Counted from the stretch's first letter, positions 18,413 through 27,946 are shown. The stretch: DNA of 64,000 nucleotides from Amycolatopsis sulphurea (GCF_002564045.1 NZ_PDJK01000002.1:3534001-3598000), one strand, 5' to 3'. The notes: generated from the sequence alone by a model not told the origin. A program made the numbers and translations.

Positions 18413-19276
18413 GTGCGATCCACTAGCAACCCGGCGTTCCGCAATCTGCCGCGTGACGCTTCCGCGCACGGGCAGTACGGGCCGAATGTCGGCTTCGAGC
18501 AGCCCTACGGCGCTCCGCAGGGCCAGGGCGGTGTGCCCGGGTACGGCCCCGGCCGGCCGGGCACGGCTTCGGCCGACCGCCCGATGACAGTCGACGACGT
18601 GGTGATCAAGACCGGGCTTTCGCTCGCGGTCGCGCTGGTGACCGGCGTGCTCACCGCGATCTGGGCGCAGTCCCAGCTCGTGGTCGACGGGGCGGGCCGG
18701 GTCAGCGGGATGAACGGCGCGCTGCTCGGCGCGCTCATCGGCGGCCTGCTCGTCGGGCTGGTCAGCTCACTGGTGATCATCTTCCGGCGCAAGCCGAGCG
18801 GACCGCTCACGCTGGTGTACGCGGGGGCCGAAGGGGTGTTCCTCGGCGCGCTGAGCGGGCTGTTCGAGCTGTTCCTGCCGGGCATCGCGCTGCAGGCCTT
18901 GATCGGTACCGCGGGTGTGTTCATCGCGATGCTGGTGGTCTACAAGACCGGCGCGGTGAAGGTCACGCCGAAGCTGACCAAGTGGATCATCGGCGCGGTC
19001 GCCGGCGTCGCCATCCTGATGCTGGTCAACCTGCTCACCGCGGTGTTCTTCGGTTTCAACCCGCTGCGCGACGGCAGCCCGCTCTCGATCGTGTTCAGCC
19101 TCGTGGTGATCGGCATCGCCGCGTTCAGCTTCCTGCTCGACTTCGACCAGGCCGACCGGATGATCCGCGCCGGGATGCCCTCCCAGTGGGCCTGGTACGC
19201 CGCGTTCGGCCTGATGACCACGCTGGTCTGGCTGTACCTGGAAATCCTGCGGCTGTTGTCCTACCTGCGCGAGTAA
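18413..19276 (+). CDS. Bax inhibitor-1/YccA-family membrane protein
   Basis: 287 residues from a GTG with the ribosome site AGGAGG. About 60 residues of Gly/Pro/Tyr-rich cytoplasmic N-terminus (FEQPYGAPQGQGG) precede seven hydrophobic segments from residue 70 onward. The end, AFSFLLDFDQADRMIRAGMP followed by WAWYAAFGLMTTLVWLYLEI, carries the conserved paired acidic residues (FDQAD) of the BI-1 family. Family members act as pH-sensitive calcium leak channels in bacteria (BsYetJ); a stress or ion-homeostasis role is inferred. It is followed by a clear intrinsic terminator. Confidence 0.92.
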   Translation: MRSTSNPAFRNLPRDASAHGQYGPNVGFEQPYGAPQGQGGVPGYGPGRPGTASADRPMTVDDVVIKTGLSLAVALVTGVLTAIWAQSQLVVDGAGRVSGMNGALLGALIGGLLVGLVSSLVIIFRRKPSGPLTLVYAGAEGVFLGALSGLFELFLPGIALQALIGTAGVFIAMLVVYKTGAVKVTPKLTKWIIGAVAGVAILMLVNLLTAVFFGFNPLRDGSPLSIVFSLVVIGIAAFSFLLDFDQADRMIRAGMPSQWAWYAAFGLMTTLVWLYLEILRLLSYLRE

Positions 19277-19298
19277 CGCTCGCCCAGGTCTCCCAGAG

Positions 19299-19327
19299 AA
19301 GGCGCTCCGTGCTGCACGGGGCGCCTT
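19299..19327 (+). terminator. Intrinsic terminator after the BI-1 gene
   Basis: AAGGCGC pairs with GCGCCTT, extended by TCCGTG with CACGGG and closed by a 3-base loop, then TTTC. A strong GC stem ending in a T-rich tract, 23 bp past the stop codon. Confidence 0.8.
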
Positions 19328-19651
19328 TTCGTTCGTCTTCGTTCGTCTTCGTTTGTCCGGGCGGGTTTCTCCGCACTCCGTGGGGGCAGGCTGCGAGCGC
19401 CGATCGGCAGTCCTACCGTGCGCGCCCGCTTTCCCGGGAAACCCCCACGGACGACCAGGAGACCCCGGCGGCCGTCGAACCAGCGCCACGCTGAGCTTGC
19501 CTCCTTGCCTCCTTGCCTCCTTGCCTCCTTGCTGAGCCGCCTCCCCGCCTCCCCGCCTCCCTGCCTCCCTCTGAGCCGCCTGCTGCCTCAGCCCGTTCCG
19601 GCAGCCCGCCACCCCGCCCGTGGCCGCTTCTCCGTTTCCTGCCAGAAGGCT

Positions 19652-19698
19652 GTGAAGGGGCCCTTCACGGACTCTGAGTCCGTGAAGGGCCCCTTCAC
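19652..19698. repeat. Nested-palindrome core (copy 2)
   Basis: GTGAAGGGGCCCTTCAC, GGACTCTGAGTCC, GTGAAGGGCCCCTTCAC: three adjoining dyads that together form one 47-bp perfect inverted repeat about the central T of CTCTGAG. This copy lacks the outer terminal repeats and lies in a gene-free region. Confidence 0.95.
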
Positions 19699-19891
19699 GG
19701 ACCTCACGCCGAGCCGAAGCGGGGTGAGCGGGCGCCAGAGGGGCGGCTGGGGGCGCGGGCGGGTACGACGCTGGGGTTGAGCGCGGCAGGCGGGTGACCT
19801 TCTCGCGACTGGGCTGACCGCTGTGCCCTCGCTGTCGAAGCCGAGCTGGCAGGACAAGACCAGCCTCACCGGCGTCGGCATCATGATCTGC

Positions 19892-20008
19892 GCGTCCGTC
19901 GCGTCCGTCGCGTCCGTCGCGTCCGTCGTGACCATCACGACCGCCGCGGCCGGGGCGTCTCTCGTGACCGTCGTGACCATCACGACCGCCGCGGCCGGGC
20001 CGTCTCTC
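19892..20008. repeat. Two nested minisatellites
   Basis: Four perfect units of GCGTCCGTC (19892-19927) are followed by two 36-base blocks (19928-19963 and 19973-20008) that differ by one base and are joined by GTGACCGTC. Each block begins GTGACCATCACGACCGCC. A frame through them would encode a Val/Ala/Thr/Ser-rich peptide, but it has no ribosome site. Confidence 0.85.
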
Positions 20009-20458
20009 GCGACCATCGTGACCGGGGCGACCATCGCGACCGGGGCATGGCAGATCCACAGCTCGATCCCGCGGCGCACCGGCGGCCGCCGCGGTCCTCG
20101 GCGGTGTCCTGATGTGCATCGGCGCGCGGCTGCCCGGCTGCACCTTCGACGCCCATCCCGGCTGCGCCGTCGACGCCCATCCCGGCGGCATCCCGGCCGG
20201 TAGCCTGCACGGCCGCCTGTGGGGGATTTTCGCGCTTCCGGCACCCGGGTCGGGCTCCGGCCACGGCCGATGTCCGGTCTGCGCAACCGTGCGCCTACCG
20301 ACAGTATCTGCTGATCACGCCTGCTGATCTGTTCGGTAAATTCGCTGGGAAGCGACTTCGGACTCGGCTACCCTCGGCCACGCGCGCAAGGGGGACCCGC
20401 AGCGGCTTCGTCGCACGCGGGCTTGCGCATCCATCGCTTGAGAATATGGGGTACTCAC

Positions 20459-21985
20459 ATGTCCGCACCAGCGGCGCCGGAGGGCGCCGGGGAGAAGCTC
20501 GACTCCGGCGTGCTCAAGGTCGCCGGCGTGGTGGTGCTCGGCGCCATCATGGCGATCTTGGACACCACCGTGGTCAACGTCGCGCTGCAGAAGCTGACCA
20601 TCGAGTTCGGCACCTCCTTCGACACCATCCAGTGGGTGGCCACCGGCTACATGCTCGCGCTGGCCACGGTGATCCCGATCACCGGCTGGGCCGCCGAGGC
20701 GTTCGGCACGAAACGGCTGTACCTGATCGCCATCGGCACCTTCCTGGCCGGCTCGATGCTGGCCGGGATGGCCTGGAACGTGGAATCGCTGATCGTCTTC
20801 CGGGTCCTGCAGGGTCTCGGTGGCGGCATGCTGATGCCGGCCGGCATGACGATCCTGACCCGCGCGGCAGGTCCACAGCGGATCGGCCGGGTGATGTCCG
20901 TGCTCGGCGTGCCGATGCTGCTCGGCCCGATCTGCGGCCCGATCCTCGGCGGCTGGCTGGTCGACGCGGTCAGCTGGCGCTGGATCTTCTACATCAACGT
21001 GCCGATCGGCCTGATCGCCTTCATCTGCGCGCTGCGCGTGCTGCCGAAGGATCAGCCGGAGCGGGGTGGCCGGTTCGACTTCCCCGGCCTGCTGATGGTC
21101 TCCCCGGGCCTGGCGGCGTTGATCTTCGGCGTCTCCCGGATTCCGTCGACCGGCACGGTCGCTTCGGTGGAGGTGTGGCTGCCCGCGCTGGCGGGGATCG
21201 TCCTGCTGGTCGCGTTCGTGCTGCGCGCGTCCCGGATCGAGCATCCGCTGATCGATCTGAAGCTGTTCCGCAACCGGACGTTCTCCGTGGCGATGATCAC
21301 GATGACCGTGTTCTGCATCGGTTTCTTCGGCGCGATGCTCCTGCTGCCGACCTACTTCACGCTGGTGCGCGGGGAATCCGCGCTCAACGCCGGTCTGCTG
21401 CTGGCCCCGCAGGGGCTCGGCGCGATGCTGACGATGCCGATCGCCGGGCGGCTGGCGGACCGGATGCCCGCCCGCCGGGTCGTGCTGCCCGGCATGGTGC
21501 TGCTGGTCCTCGGCATGGTGGTCTTCACCCAGGTCGGTGCGGACACCCCGTACCCACTGCTGATGGCCGCGCTGTTCGTGATGGGCCTGGGCATGGGGGC
21601 CACGATGATGCCGATCACCTCGGCCGCCCTGCAGACGCTGCGGTCGAAGGACATGGCCAAGGCCTCCACCGCGACGAACATCCTGCAGCAGACCGCGGGG
21701 GCGATCGGCTCCGCGGCGATGTCGATCGTGCTGGCCGCGCTGCTGGCCGGGAAGTTCGGCGTGCCGACGAGCCAGGGGCAGCTGGCGGCCACCGCGGCCA
21801 CGCTCAACCCGGCCACCCACGAGGTCGCGTCCGGGCTCACCGCGGACGCGTTCGCGAACACCTTCCTCTGGGGCCTGGTCGCGCTGGCGCTGTGCCTGGT
21901 CCCGGCGTTCTTCCTGCCGAAGAAGCGGGAAGTGGCGGCGCGGGAGCCCGGCGAGGACGTGGCGCCCCCGGTCCCGATGCACTGA
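20459..21985 (+). CDS. DHA2-family multidrug MFS exporter
   Basis: 508 residues with 14 predicted membrane spans, the size of EmrB/QacA-type drug:H+ antiporters. Motif C-like ILDTTVVNVALQKL lies in the first span and the family motif GVPMLLGPICGPILGGWLVD near residue 160. The loop WRWIFYINVPIGLI is typical of DHA2 proteins. The ATG lies within ACTCACATGTCC with only a GGGG upstream, so the ribosome site is modest. No local regulator. It probably exports a hydrophobic or cationic toxicant. A nested-palindrome copy begins 2 bp after its stop and separates it from the convergent thiolase gene. Confidence 0.93.
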   Translation: MSAPAAPEGAGEKLDSGVLKVAGVVVLGAIMAILDTTVVNVALQKLTIEFGTSFDTIQWVATGYMLALATVIPITGWAAEAFGTKRLYLIAIGTFLAGSMLAGMAWNVESLIVFRVLQGLGGGMLMPAGMTILTRAAGPQRIGRVMSVLGVPMLLGPICGPILGGWLVDAVSWRWIFYINVPIGLIAFICALRVLPKDQPERGGRFDFPGLLMVSPGLAALIFGVSRIPSTGTVASVEVWLPALAGIVLLVAFVLRASRIEHPLIDLKLFRNRTFSVAMITMTVFCIGFFGAMLLLPTYFTLVRGESALNAGLLLAPQGLGAMLTMPIAGRLADRMPARRVVLPGMVLLVLGMVVFTQVGADTPYPLLMAALFVMGLGMGATMMPITSAALQTLRSKDMAKASTATNILQQTAGAIGSAAMSIVLAALLAGKFGVPTSQGQLAATAATLNPATHEVASGLTADAFANTFLWGLVALALCLVPAFFLPKKREVAAREPGEDVAPPVPMH

Positions 21986-21987
21986 CC

Positions 21988-22034
21988 GTGAAGGGGCCCT
22001 TCACGGACTCTGAGTCCGTGAAGGGCCCCTTCAC
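21988..22034. repeat. Nested-palindrome core (copy 3) between convergent genes
   Basis: Same 47-bp perfect dyad as copy 2. It starts 2 bp after the MFS stop codon and ends 8 bp before the thiolase stop codon, filling the whole convergent intergenic gap. As RNA, either strand would fold into a 23-bp stem or two 8-bp stems, so a bidirectional terminator role is plausible. Confidence 0.95.
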
Positions 22035-22042
22035 GGCTTTGG

Positions 22043-23263
22043 TCAGGAGAGCCGCTCCAGGACCATCGCCATGCCCTGGCCGCCGCCGACGCACATCGTC
22101 TCGAGGCCGAATTGCTTGTCGTGGTGCTGCAGGGAGTTGATCAGCGTCGAGGTGATCCGCGCGCCGGTCATGCCGAACGGGTGGCCGATCGCGATCGCGC
22201 CGCCGTTGACGTTCAGCCGGTCCAGCTCGATGCCGAGGTCGCGGTAGGACGGGATGACCTGCGCCGCGAACGCCTCGTTGATCTCCACCAGGTCGATGTC
22301 CGAAATGGACAGACCGGCGCGGGTGAGCGCCTGCTTGGAGGCCTCGACCGGTCCGTAGCCCATGATCTCCGGGGACAGCCCGGTGACGCCGGTGGACACC
22401 ACGCGGGCCAGCGGGGTGAGGCCGAGTTCCTTCGCCTTCGTGTCGGACATGATCACCACGGCCGCCGCGCCGTCGTTGAGCGGGCAGCAGTTGCCCGCGG
22501 TGATCCGGCCGTCCGGGCGGAACACCGGCTTGAGCCCGGAGACGCCTTCGAGGGTGACCCCCGCGCGCGGGCCGTCGTCCTTGGCGAGCACGGTGCCGTC
22601 GGGCAGCGTGACCGGGGTGATGTCCTTGGCCCAGAAGCCGTCCGCGATCGCCTTCTCCGCGAGGTTCTGCGAGCGGACGCCGAACTCGTCCATCTCCGCA
22701 CGGGTGATCCCCTTGAGCCGCGCGAGGTTCTCCGCGGTCTGGCCCATCGCGATGTAGACGTCCGGCAGCCGGCCGTCCTCGCGCGGGTCGTGCCAGCTGT
22801 CCGCGCCGGTCTCGGCGGTGGCCCGGGTGCGCGCCTCGGCCTCGGCGAACAGCGGGTTGCGCGTGTCCGGCCAGGAGTCCGAGCTGCCGTTGGCGAACCG
22901 GGACACGGTCTCCACCCCGGCGGAGATGAACACGTCGCCCTCGCCCGCCTTGATCGCGTGCAGGGCCATCCGGGTGGTCTGCAGGCTGGAGGAGCAGTAC
23001 CGGGTGATCGTGCAGCCGGGCAGGTGGTCGTAGCCCAGCTCCACGGCGACCGCGCGGCCCATGTTGAACCCGGACTCGCCGCCGGGCAGCCCGCAGCCGA
23101 GCATCAGGTCGTCGATGTCGGCCGGGTCCAGCTGCGGCACCTTGGCCAGGGCCGCGCGGATCATCTGCACGGCGAGGTCGTCCGGGCGCATGCCGACCAG
23201 CGAGCCTTTGCCGGCGCGGCCGATCGGGGAGCGGGCGGTGGAAACGATGACGGCTTCGGGCAT
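22043..23263 (-). CDS. Acetyl-CoA C-acyltransferase (thiolase)
   Basis: 406 residues from an ATG preceded by AGGAAGTG. N-terminus [20 protein letters not shown] is the classical thiolase start. The acyl-accepting Cys lies in [20 protein letters not shown] near residue 93. [16 protein letters not shown] carries the catalytic His, and [15 protein letters not shown] at the end carries the second Cys. It condenses or cleaves 3-ketoacyl-CoA in beta-oxidation or degradation pathways. No beta-oxidation partner gene is adjacent. Family assignment is firm; direction of reaction is inferred. Confidence 0.94.
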   Translation of the reverse strand: MPEAVIVSTARSPIGRAGKGSLVGMRPDDLAVQMIRAALAKVPQLDPADIDDLMLGCGLPGGESGFNMGRAVAVELGYDHLPGCTITRYCSSSLQTTRMALHAIKAGEGDVFISAGVETVSRFANGSSDSWPDTRNPLFAEAEARTRATAETGADSWHDPREDGRLPDVYIAMGQTAENLARLKGITRAEMDEFGVRSQNLAEKAIADGFWAKDITPVTLPDGTVLAKDDGPRAGVTLEGVSGLKPVFRPDGRITAGNCCPLNDGAAAVVIMSDTKAKELGLTPLARVVSTGVTGLSPEIMGYGPVEASKQALTRAGLSISDIDLVEINEAFAAQVIPSYRDLGIELDRLNVNGGAIAIGHPFGMTGARITSTLINSLQHHDKQFGLETMCVGGGQGMAMVLERLS

Positions 23264-23369
23264 GTCGGGACACTTCCTCGGGTCAACGGCACTAAGCGGT
23301 TGCTCACCATACTGCCGCTTCCCGGCCGGTACGGAAAGACGAAGGTGACCCATCTCCTGGCCCCGGGCA

Positions 23370-23637
23370 CAGGGTCCCGGCAAAGTCGGTCGGGACCCGT
23401 GATCAGCAGAGCGAGAGCCGTGGCTGCCGCGTCATCGTCGACGGCGCCTGCCATCTTCGTCGATCACGCCCGGCAGCGGGCGAAGCTGAGGTGTTCGAGG
23501 CGCGACCACCTCGTGGTGTGCGCCGGACCTGTCCCGGGTCTGTGAAGGGTCCCTTCACAGACTCAGAGTCCGTGAAGGGCCCCTTCACAGACCTCCGCCG
23601 GCTGCGCAGGGCCCCTCACACCGACTTTGCCGACACC
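23370..23637 (-). mobile_element. 268-bp nested-palindrome element (copy 4) flanked by 13-bp direct repeats
   Basis: Oriented opposite to copy 1. It begins GGTCCCGGCAAAGTCGG and ends CCGACTTTGCCGACACC. The core is at 23542-23588, with slightly mismatched arms (gggTccc against gggCccc). It has about 100 extra bases between the left terminal repeat and the core compared with copy 1. Perfect 13-bp direct repeats CTGGCCCCGGGCA flank it at 23357-23369 and 23638-23650. The pentapeptide-repeat gene starts 16 bp beyond the right repeat, so the insertion lies in its promoter region. No ORF is seen inside. Confidence 0.75.
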
Positions 23638-23666
23638 CTGGCCCCGGGCATGGCAGGATCGCCGCC

Positions 23667-24581
23667 GTGCTTCCGTCCAGCCGGGTACTGACCACCCGCA
23701 CGATCGCCTGGTGGGGCGCGGGCATCGTGCTGCTCGCCTGCCTCGCCGCCACGGTGCTGCTCCTGCTGCTCGGCCAGGGCAGACCGGAGGACACGGCCCG
23801 GCTCGACGCGCTGCGCACCGCGGCGAACGTCGTGGTCGGCACCGGTGGCGCGGCCGCGCTCCTGCTCGCCGCCCGGCGGCAACGCTCGGCCGAGCTGGAC
23901 TTGGTGCAGAAGGATCACGACGCCACCCAGCGCAGGATCACCGAGATCTACGGCAAGGCCGCCGATCAGCTCGGCAGCGACCGGGCGCCGGTCCGGCTGG
24001 CCGGGCTGTACGCCCTCGAACGGCTGGCGCAGGACCACCGAGAGCAGCGCCAGACCATCGTCAACCTGATGTGCGCGTATCTGCGCATGCCCCACAATGA
24101 CGAAGCTGAGGAGATCCAGGTGCGCAAGGCCGCGCAGCGGATCCTGCTGCTGCACCTGCGCCCGGGGACCGCGCCGGGGCCGCTGGGGTCGTTCTGGCCG
24201 GACATCGACCTGGATTTCTCCGGTGCCCACCTTGTCGCACTCACTCTCACGCATTGCCGGATCCGCTCGATCGTCTGCTATCAGACCGAGTTCTTTGAAT
24301 TCGCCGCGTTCCGGGGCACCGAATTCGGCACGAAGGCGGATTTCAACCAGGCTGTTTTCCGGGAACGCGCGGACTTTCGCGGCACCACCTTCGGCGACGA
24401 GCGGGAGAATTTCCACGGCGCCCAGTTCGAGAAACAGGCCGAATTCGGCGTCAAATCGGCGGCCCGGCTGGACGGGGCGCTGGTCCGGCCGGGACACAAG
24501 CGGGTCTGGCCGCCGGGCTGGGTGGAGCGGCCCGGCGCGGACGGCTGGGCGAGAATGGTCCGATCGGGCGTTCCCGAATAG
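23667..24581 (+). CDS. Membrane-anchored pentapeptide-repeat protein
   Basis: 304 residues from a GTG. One membrane span (WWGAGIVLLACLAATVLLLLL) lies at residues 14-34 and a second hydrophobic segment (VVVGTGGAAALLLAA) near 55-70, followed by a charged helical stretch. Residues 195-270 contain pentapeptide repeats of the A(D/N)FxG type: FEFAAFRGTEF, ADFNQAVF, ADFRGTTF, ENFHGAQF, AEFGV. This right-handed helix usually mediates protein contacts. The function of such actinobacterial membrane forms is not known. A mobile palindromic element sits directly upstream. Confidence 0.85.
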   Translation: MLPSSRVLTTRTIAWWGAGIVLLACLAATVLLLLLGQGRPEDTARLDALRTAANVVVGTGGAAALLLAARRQRSAELDLVQKDHDATQRRITEIYGKAADQLGSDRAPVRLAGLYALERLAQDHREQRQTIVNLMCAYLRMPHNDEAEEIQVRKAAQRILLLHLRPGTAPGPLGSFWPDIDLDFSGAHLVALTLTHCRIRSIVCYQTEFFEFAAFRGTEFGTKADFNQAVFRERADFRGTTFGDERENFHGAQFEKQAEFGVKSAARLDGALVRPGHKRVWPPGWVERPGADGWARMVRSGVPE

Positions 24582-24648
24582 TGGCGGAACCGCTAGAATG
24601 TTCGGCGCGTCCGAAAGAAAACCCGAAAGCCGTGGAGGTGAACCGGCT

Positions 24649-24789
24649 ATGACCGTCAGGCAGTGGTTTTTGCTGGCTGTCGCCCCGTGGGAATATTCCG
24701 ATAAGGCGACGGCATGTGGCGCCGGGACGAATCTCCGGGACGGGATGGCGGATCGGCGTTCGGCGGCCCTCGGGCCGATCCCGGTGTAG
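24649..24789 (+). CDS. Small hypothetical protein with a strong ribosome site
   Basis: 46 residues starting MTVRQWFLLAVAPWEYSDKA and ending LGPIPV. Kept because GTGGAGGTG lies eight bases before the ATG, a near-ideal ribosome site, and because it stands alone in a gene-free gap. The first 13 residues are hydrophobic. It lies 67 bp after the pentapeptide-repeat gene and may be its operon partner. No family recognised; it could also be a chance frame. Confidence 0.45.
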   Translation: MTVRQWFLLAVAPWEYSDKATACGAGTNLRDGMADRRSAALGPIPV

Positions 24790-24935
24790 ACGCGCGGCTT
24801 GGTGGCTGCCCAGGTCCTCGCCGGGAGGCCCGACCTCGCCGAGCGTCGCCCGCCTGGCCCGACGCGCACCCGGAGACCCCGGTCGCCGCGGCCGTCCGCG
24901 CTGGACAGCCCCGCCGGGCCGTTTAGGCTTCCGGT

Positions 24936-26306
24936 GTGGAGTACGCAGAGCACATCGTGGACCTCGTGGGCAACACCCCGCTGGTCAAGCTGAACTCGCT
25001 GACCAAGGGCCTCAAGCCTTTGGTGCTGGCGAAGGTCGAGTACGTCAATCCGGGCGGCAGCGTGAAGGACCGCATCGCGTTGCGCATGATCGAGGCCGCC
25101 GAGGCCTCCGGCGAGCTGCGGCCCGGTGGCACGATCGTCGAGCCGACCTCCGGCAACACCGGGGTCGGCCTGGCCATGGTCGCCCAGCGCAAGGGCTATC
25201 GGTGCGTGTTCGTCTGCCCGGACAAGGTGAGCGAGGACAAGCGCAACGTGCTGCGCGCCTACGGTGCCCGGGTCGTGGTGTGCCCGACCGCGGTGCCGCC
25301 CGAGCACCCGGATTCCTACTACAACGTCTCCGATCGGCTGGTGCACGAGATCGAGGGCGCCTGGAAGCCCAATCAGTACGCCAACCCGGAGAACCCGGCC
25401 AGCCACTACCACTCGACCGGACCGGAGATCTGGCGCCAGACCGACGGGCGGGTCACCCACTTCGTGGCCGGGGTCGGCACCGGCGGCACCATCTCCGGCA
25501 CCGGCCGGTTCCTCAAGGAGGCCAGCGACGGCGGCGTGCGCGTGGTCGGCGCGGACCCGGAGGGTTCGGTCTACTCCGGCGGCACCGGACGGCCGTACCT
25601 GGTGGAGGGCGTCGGCGAGGACTTCTGGCCGGAGACCTACGACCGCGAGGTAGCGGACGAGATCATCCCGGTCAGCGACGCGCATTCGTTCGACATCACG
25701 CGCCGGCTCGCGACCGAGGAGGGCCTGCTGGTCGGCGGCTCCTGCGGGATGGCCGTGGCGGCGGCGCTGAAGCTCGCCGAACGGCTCACCGAGGACGACG
25801 TCGTGGTGGTGCTGCTGCCCGACGGCGGCCGCGGCTATCTGACCAAGGTGTTCAACGACAGCTGGATGTCTTCCTACGGTTTCCTGCCGCCGGACTCCTC
25901 CGGGGCCACCGTGGGCGACGTGCTGACCCGCAAGAGCGGCTCGCTGCCCAGCCTGGTGCACTCGCACCCGAACGAGACGGTGGCCGAGGCGGTGGCGATC
26001 CTGTCCGAGTTCGGGGTCAGCCAGATGCCCGTGGTCAGCGCGGAACCGCCGGTGATGGCGGCCGAGGTGGTCGGCGCGGTGAACGAGCGCGCGCTGCTGG
26101 ACGCGCTGTTCACCGGCAAGGCACAGCTCGCCGACCGGCTGGAGACGCACATGTCGCCGCCGCTGCCCACGATCGGCGCAGGGGAGCAGGTGAGCGCGGC
26201 GATGAAGGCCCTGGAGGCTGCCGACGGCGCGCTGGTGCTGATCGACGGCAAGCCCGCGGGCGTGGTCACCAGGCACGACCTGCTCGCCTTCCTGGCGGGC
26301 CGGTAG
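24936..26306 (+). CDS. cbs: Cystathionine beta-synthase
   Basis: 456 residues from a GTG. Residues 1-320 are a fold-type II PLP enzyme: the PLP Lys is K44 in NPGGSVKDRIALR, PTSGNTGVGLAM contacts the cofactor ring, and AGVGTGGTISGTGRF binds the phosphate. Two CBS domains follow (about 335-456; LVHSHPNETVAEAVAILSEF and MSPPLPTIGAGEQVSAAM). It joins homocysteine and serine to cystathionine in reverse transsulfuration. The partner PLP enzyme is encoded 3.5 kb downstream on the same strand. No leader regulatory RNA is seen. Confidence 0.93.
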   Translation: MEYAEHIVDLVGNTPLVKLNSLTKGLKPLVLAKVEYVNPGGSVKDRIALRMIEAAEASGELRPGGTIVEPTSGNTGVGLAMVAQRKGYRCVFVCPDKVSEDKRNVLRAYGARVVVCPTAVPPEHPDSYYNVSDRLVHEIEGAWKPNQYANPENPASHYHSTGPEIWRQTDGRVTHFVAGVGTGGTISGTGRFLKEASDGGVRVVGADPEGSVYSGGTGRPYLVEGVGEDFWPETYDREVADEIIPVSDAHSFDITRRLATEEGLLVGGSCGMAVAAALKLAERLTEDDVVVVLLPDGGRGYLTKVFNDSWMSSYGFLPPDSSGATVGDVLTRKSGSLPSLVHSHPNETVAEAVAILSEFGVSQMPVVSAEPPVMAAEVVGAVNERALLDALFTGKAQLADRLETHMSPPLPTIGAGEQVSAAMKALEAADGALVLIDGKPAGVVTRHDLLAFLAGR

Positions 26307-26418
26307 CCGGACCTGCGGTTCCCGGGCCGGGGCGTCTGCGCGCGCCCCGGCCTGCGATCCGATAGCGTGCGTCGTATAGAACGTTCTCGCGTCGTCGTCA
26401 AGGGGGTTCAAGACCCGC

Positions 26419-27930
26419 ATGAGTGCTCCGCAGCCACCGAACGAGTCCGAGGACGGCGGCCGGCAGCCGTCGCCGCAGGACCCGTCGAGTGGCCCCACAT
26501 CGCAGCAGGACAGTCCCTTCGGCGCGTCGGAGCCGACTCAGGTGGTCCAACCGGGCCAGCCGCCGCAGCCCGCCTCCGGTGGCGTCTTCGGCGACACGCC
26601 GGAGCCGACCCAGGTCGTGCAGCCCCCGCAGCCGGGTGATGCGAACGCCACCCAGGTCGTCAACCCGGCGGGCGGCCCCGAAGGCACCGCGGAGTCGACG
26701 CAGCTGGTCCCGCCGGGGCAGCAGCCGGCCATCCCGTACGCCCCGCCGCCGAGCGCGGCGGACAACCCGGCCGCGCTCGGCGGGTTCGGCCAGCCGCCCG
26801 CGTTCGGTCAGCCAGGCCAACCGGGTCAACCCGGTCAGCCGGGTCAGGCGCCGCAGGGCTTCGGCGCGCCGGGCGGATTCGACCAGCCGCAGGGCTTCGG
26901 CGGACCCGGTCAGCCCGGCGGTTTCGGGCCGCCCGGCTTCGGTCAGCCGCCCGCGTTCGGCGCACCCGCGGGGGCGGGCGGCGGCAACCCGGTGTTCGGT
27001 CTCGTCGCCGGCGGCGTGACCGCGCTGCTCGCCGTCGTTTCGCTGATCTACTCCTTCCTCTACATGGGCAAGGTCAGTGACTACTCCGCCTATCTGGACA
27101 CTGCGCCCAGCCAGGCGGACTTGGACAAGTTCTACGAGCAGTCCGGGCTGTCCAGCCCCGGCACCCTGTGGATCTACGTGATCCTGGTGCTGGTCGGCGC
27201 GGTCGCCGCGCTGGCCGGTGGGGTCGGGCTGGCGCTGGCCGGACGGCTCGCCGGGATCCGCAAGTTCGTGCCGATCGCGGTGGCGGCCGGCGGCCTGCTG
27301 GTCGCGGTGTTCTCCGTGCTGCTGATGATCGGCACCACGATCAGCGGTCCGCTGGCCGACAAGCTCAAGCAGCTCGGTTCGACCGGCGACACCATCGCTT
27401 CCGGCATGGGCCTGCTGACGGTGATCCTCGGCGTCATCATCCTGATCGTCGGGGTGCTCGGCCTGATCCCGGCGACCGCGCGGTATGTCGGCCTCGGCAG
27501 CGGCCCCTCGGACGGTCCCGGGCAGCCCGGTGGCTTCGGCCCGCCGCCGGGTGGCTTCGGCCAGCCCGGGCAGCCGGGTCCCTTCGGCCAGCCGGGTCAG
27601 CCGAGCCCCTATGGCCAGCCCGGTGGGTTCGGTCAGCCGGGCGGGGCCAACCCGGCCAGCGCCCCGACGCCGCAGCCGGGCTACGGCCAGCCGGGCAGCT
27701 ATGGCCAGCCTGGCCCCTTTGGTCAGCCGGGTCAGCCGGGCCAGCCCGGTGGCTACGGTCAGCCGCCGCAGCCGGGCTACGGTCAGCCGCCGCCGGGTGG
27801 CTTCGGCCAGCCGGGCCAGTACCCGCCGCCGGGCGGCCAGCAGCCCCCGCCGGGCTATGGCCCGCCGCCGCAGCAGCCGGGTCAGCCGGGTCCGGGCCAG
27901 CCGGGCTACGGCCAGACACCGCAGTGGTGA
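26419..27930 (+). CDS. Pro/Gly/Gln-rich tetra-spanning membrane protein with TQVV motifs
   Basis: 503 residues. The N-terminal 190 residues are low-complexity and contain [30 protein letters not shown] and [10 protein letters not shown], four copies of a TQ(V/L)V motif. Residues 190-360 contain four membrane spans ([39 protein letters not shown], and two more). The C-terminal 140 residues are GFGQPGQPG-type repeats. The Thr of TQVV is a known phosphorylation and FHA-binding motif in actinobacterial Ser/Thr-kinase substrates, so regulation by a PknB-like kinase is plausible. Followed by a perfect terminator hairpin. Function unknown. Confidence 0.8.
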   Translation: MSAPQPPNESEDGGRQPSPQDPSSGPTSQQDSPFGASEPTQVVQPGQPPQPASGGVFGDTPEPTQVVQPPQPGDANATQVVNPAGGPEGTAESTQLVPPGQQPAIPYAPPPSAADNPAALGGFGQPPAFGQPGQPGQPGQPGQAPQGFGAPGGFDQPQGFGGPGQPGGFGPPGFGQPPAFGAPAGAGGGNPVFGLVAGGVTALLAVVSLIYSFLYMGKVSDYSAYLDTAPSQADLDKFYEQSGLSSPGTLWIYVILVLVGAVAALAGGVGLALAGRLAGIRKFVPIAVAAGGLLVAVFSVLLMIGTTISGPLADKLKQLGSTGDTIASGMGLLTVILGVIILIVGVLGLIPATARYVGLGSGPSDGPGQPGGFGPPPGGFGQPGQPGPFGQPGQPSPYGQPGGFGQPGGANPASAPTPQPGYGQPGSYGQPGPFGQPGQPGQPGGYGQPPQPGYGQPPPGGFGQPGQYPPPGGQQPPPGYGPPPQQPGQPGPGQPGYGQTPQW

Positions 27931-27946
27931 GCCGCTGAAAATCCCG

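Larger units (their letters stand above)
19328..20458. other. Gene-free 1.1-kb mosaic of simple repeats
   Basis: No open frame here has both a ribosome site and normal composition. The stretch holds CGTCTTCGTT repeats (about 19329-19355), four TTGCCTCC units followed by CCGCCTCC variants (about 19499-19573), a 47-bp nested-palindrome core (19652-19698), and two nested minisatellites (19892-20008). The last 200 bases should contain the promoter of the MFS gene. It looks like a hot spot for repeat growth. Confidence 0.6.

Noticed and set aside
19823-20203. 126-codon frame rich in Val/Ala/Thr
   Set aside because: It is made of two minisatellites, has no ribosome site, and ends in Arg-rich shadow sequence.
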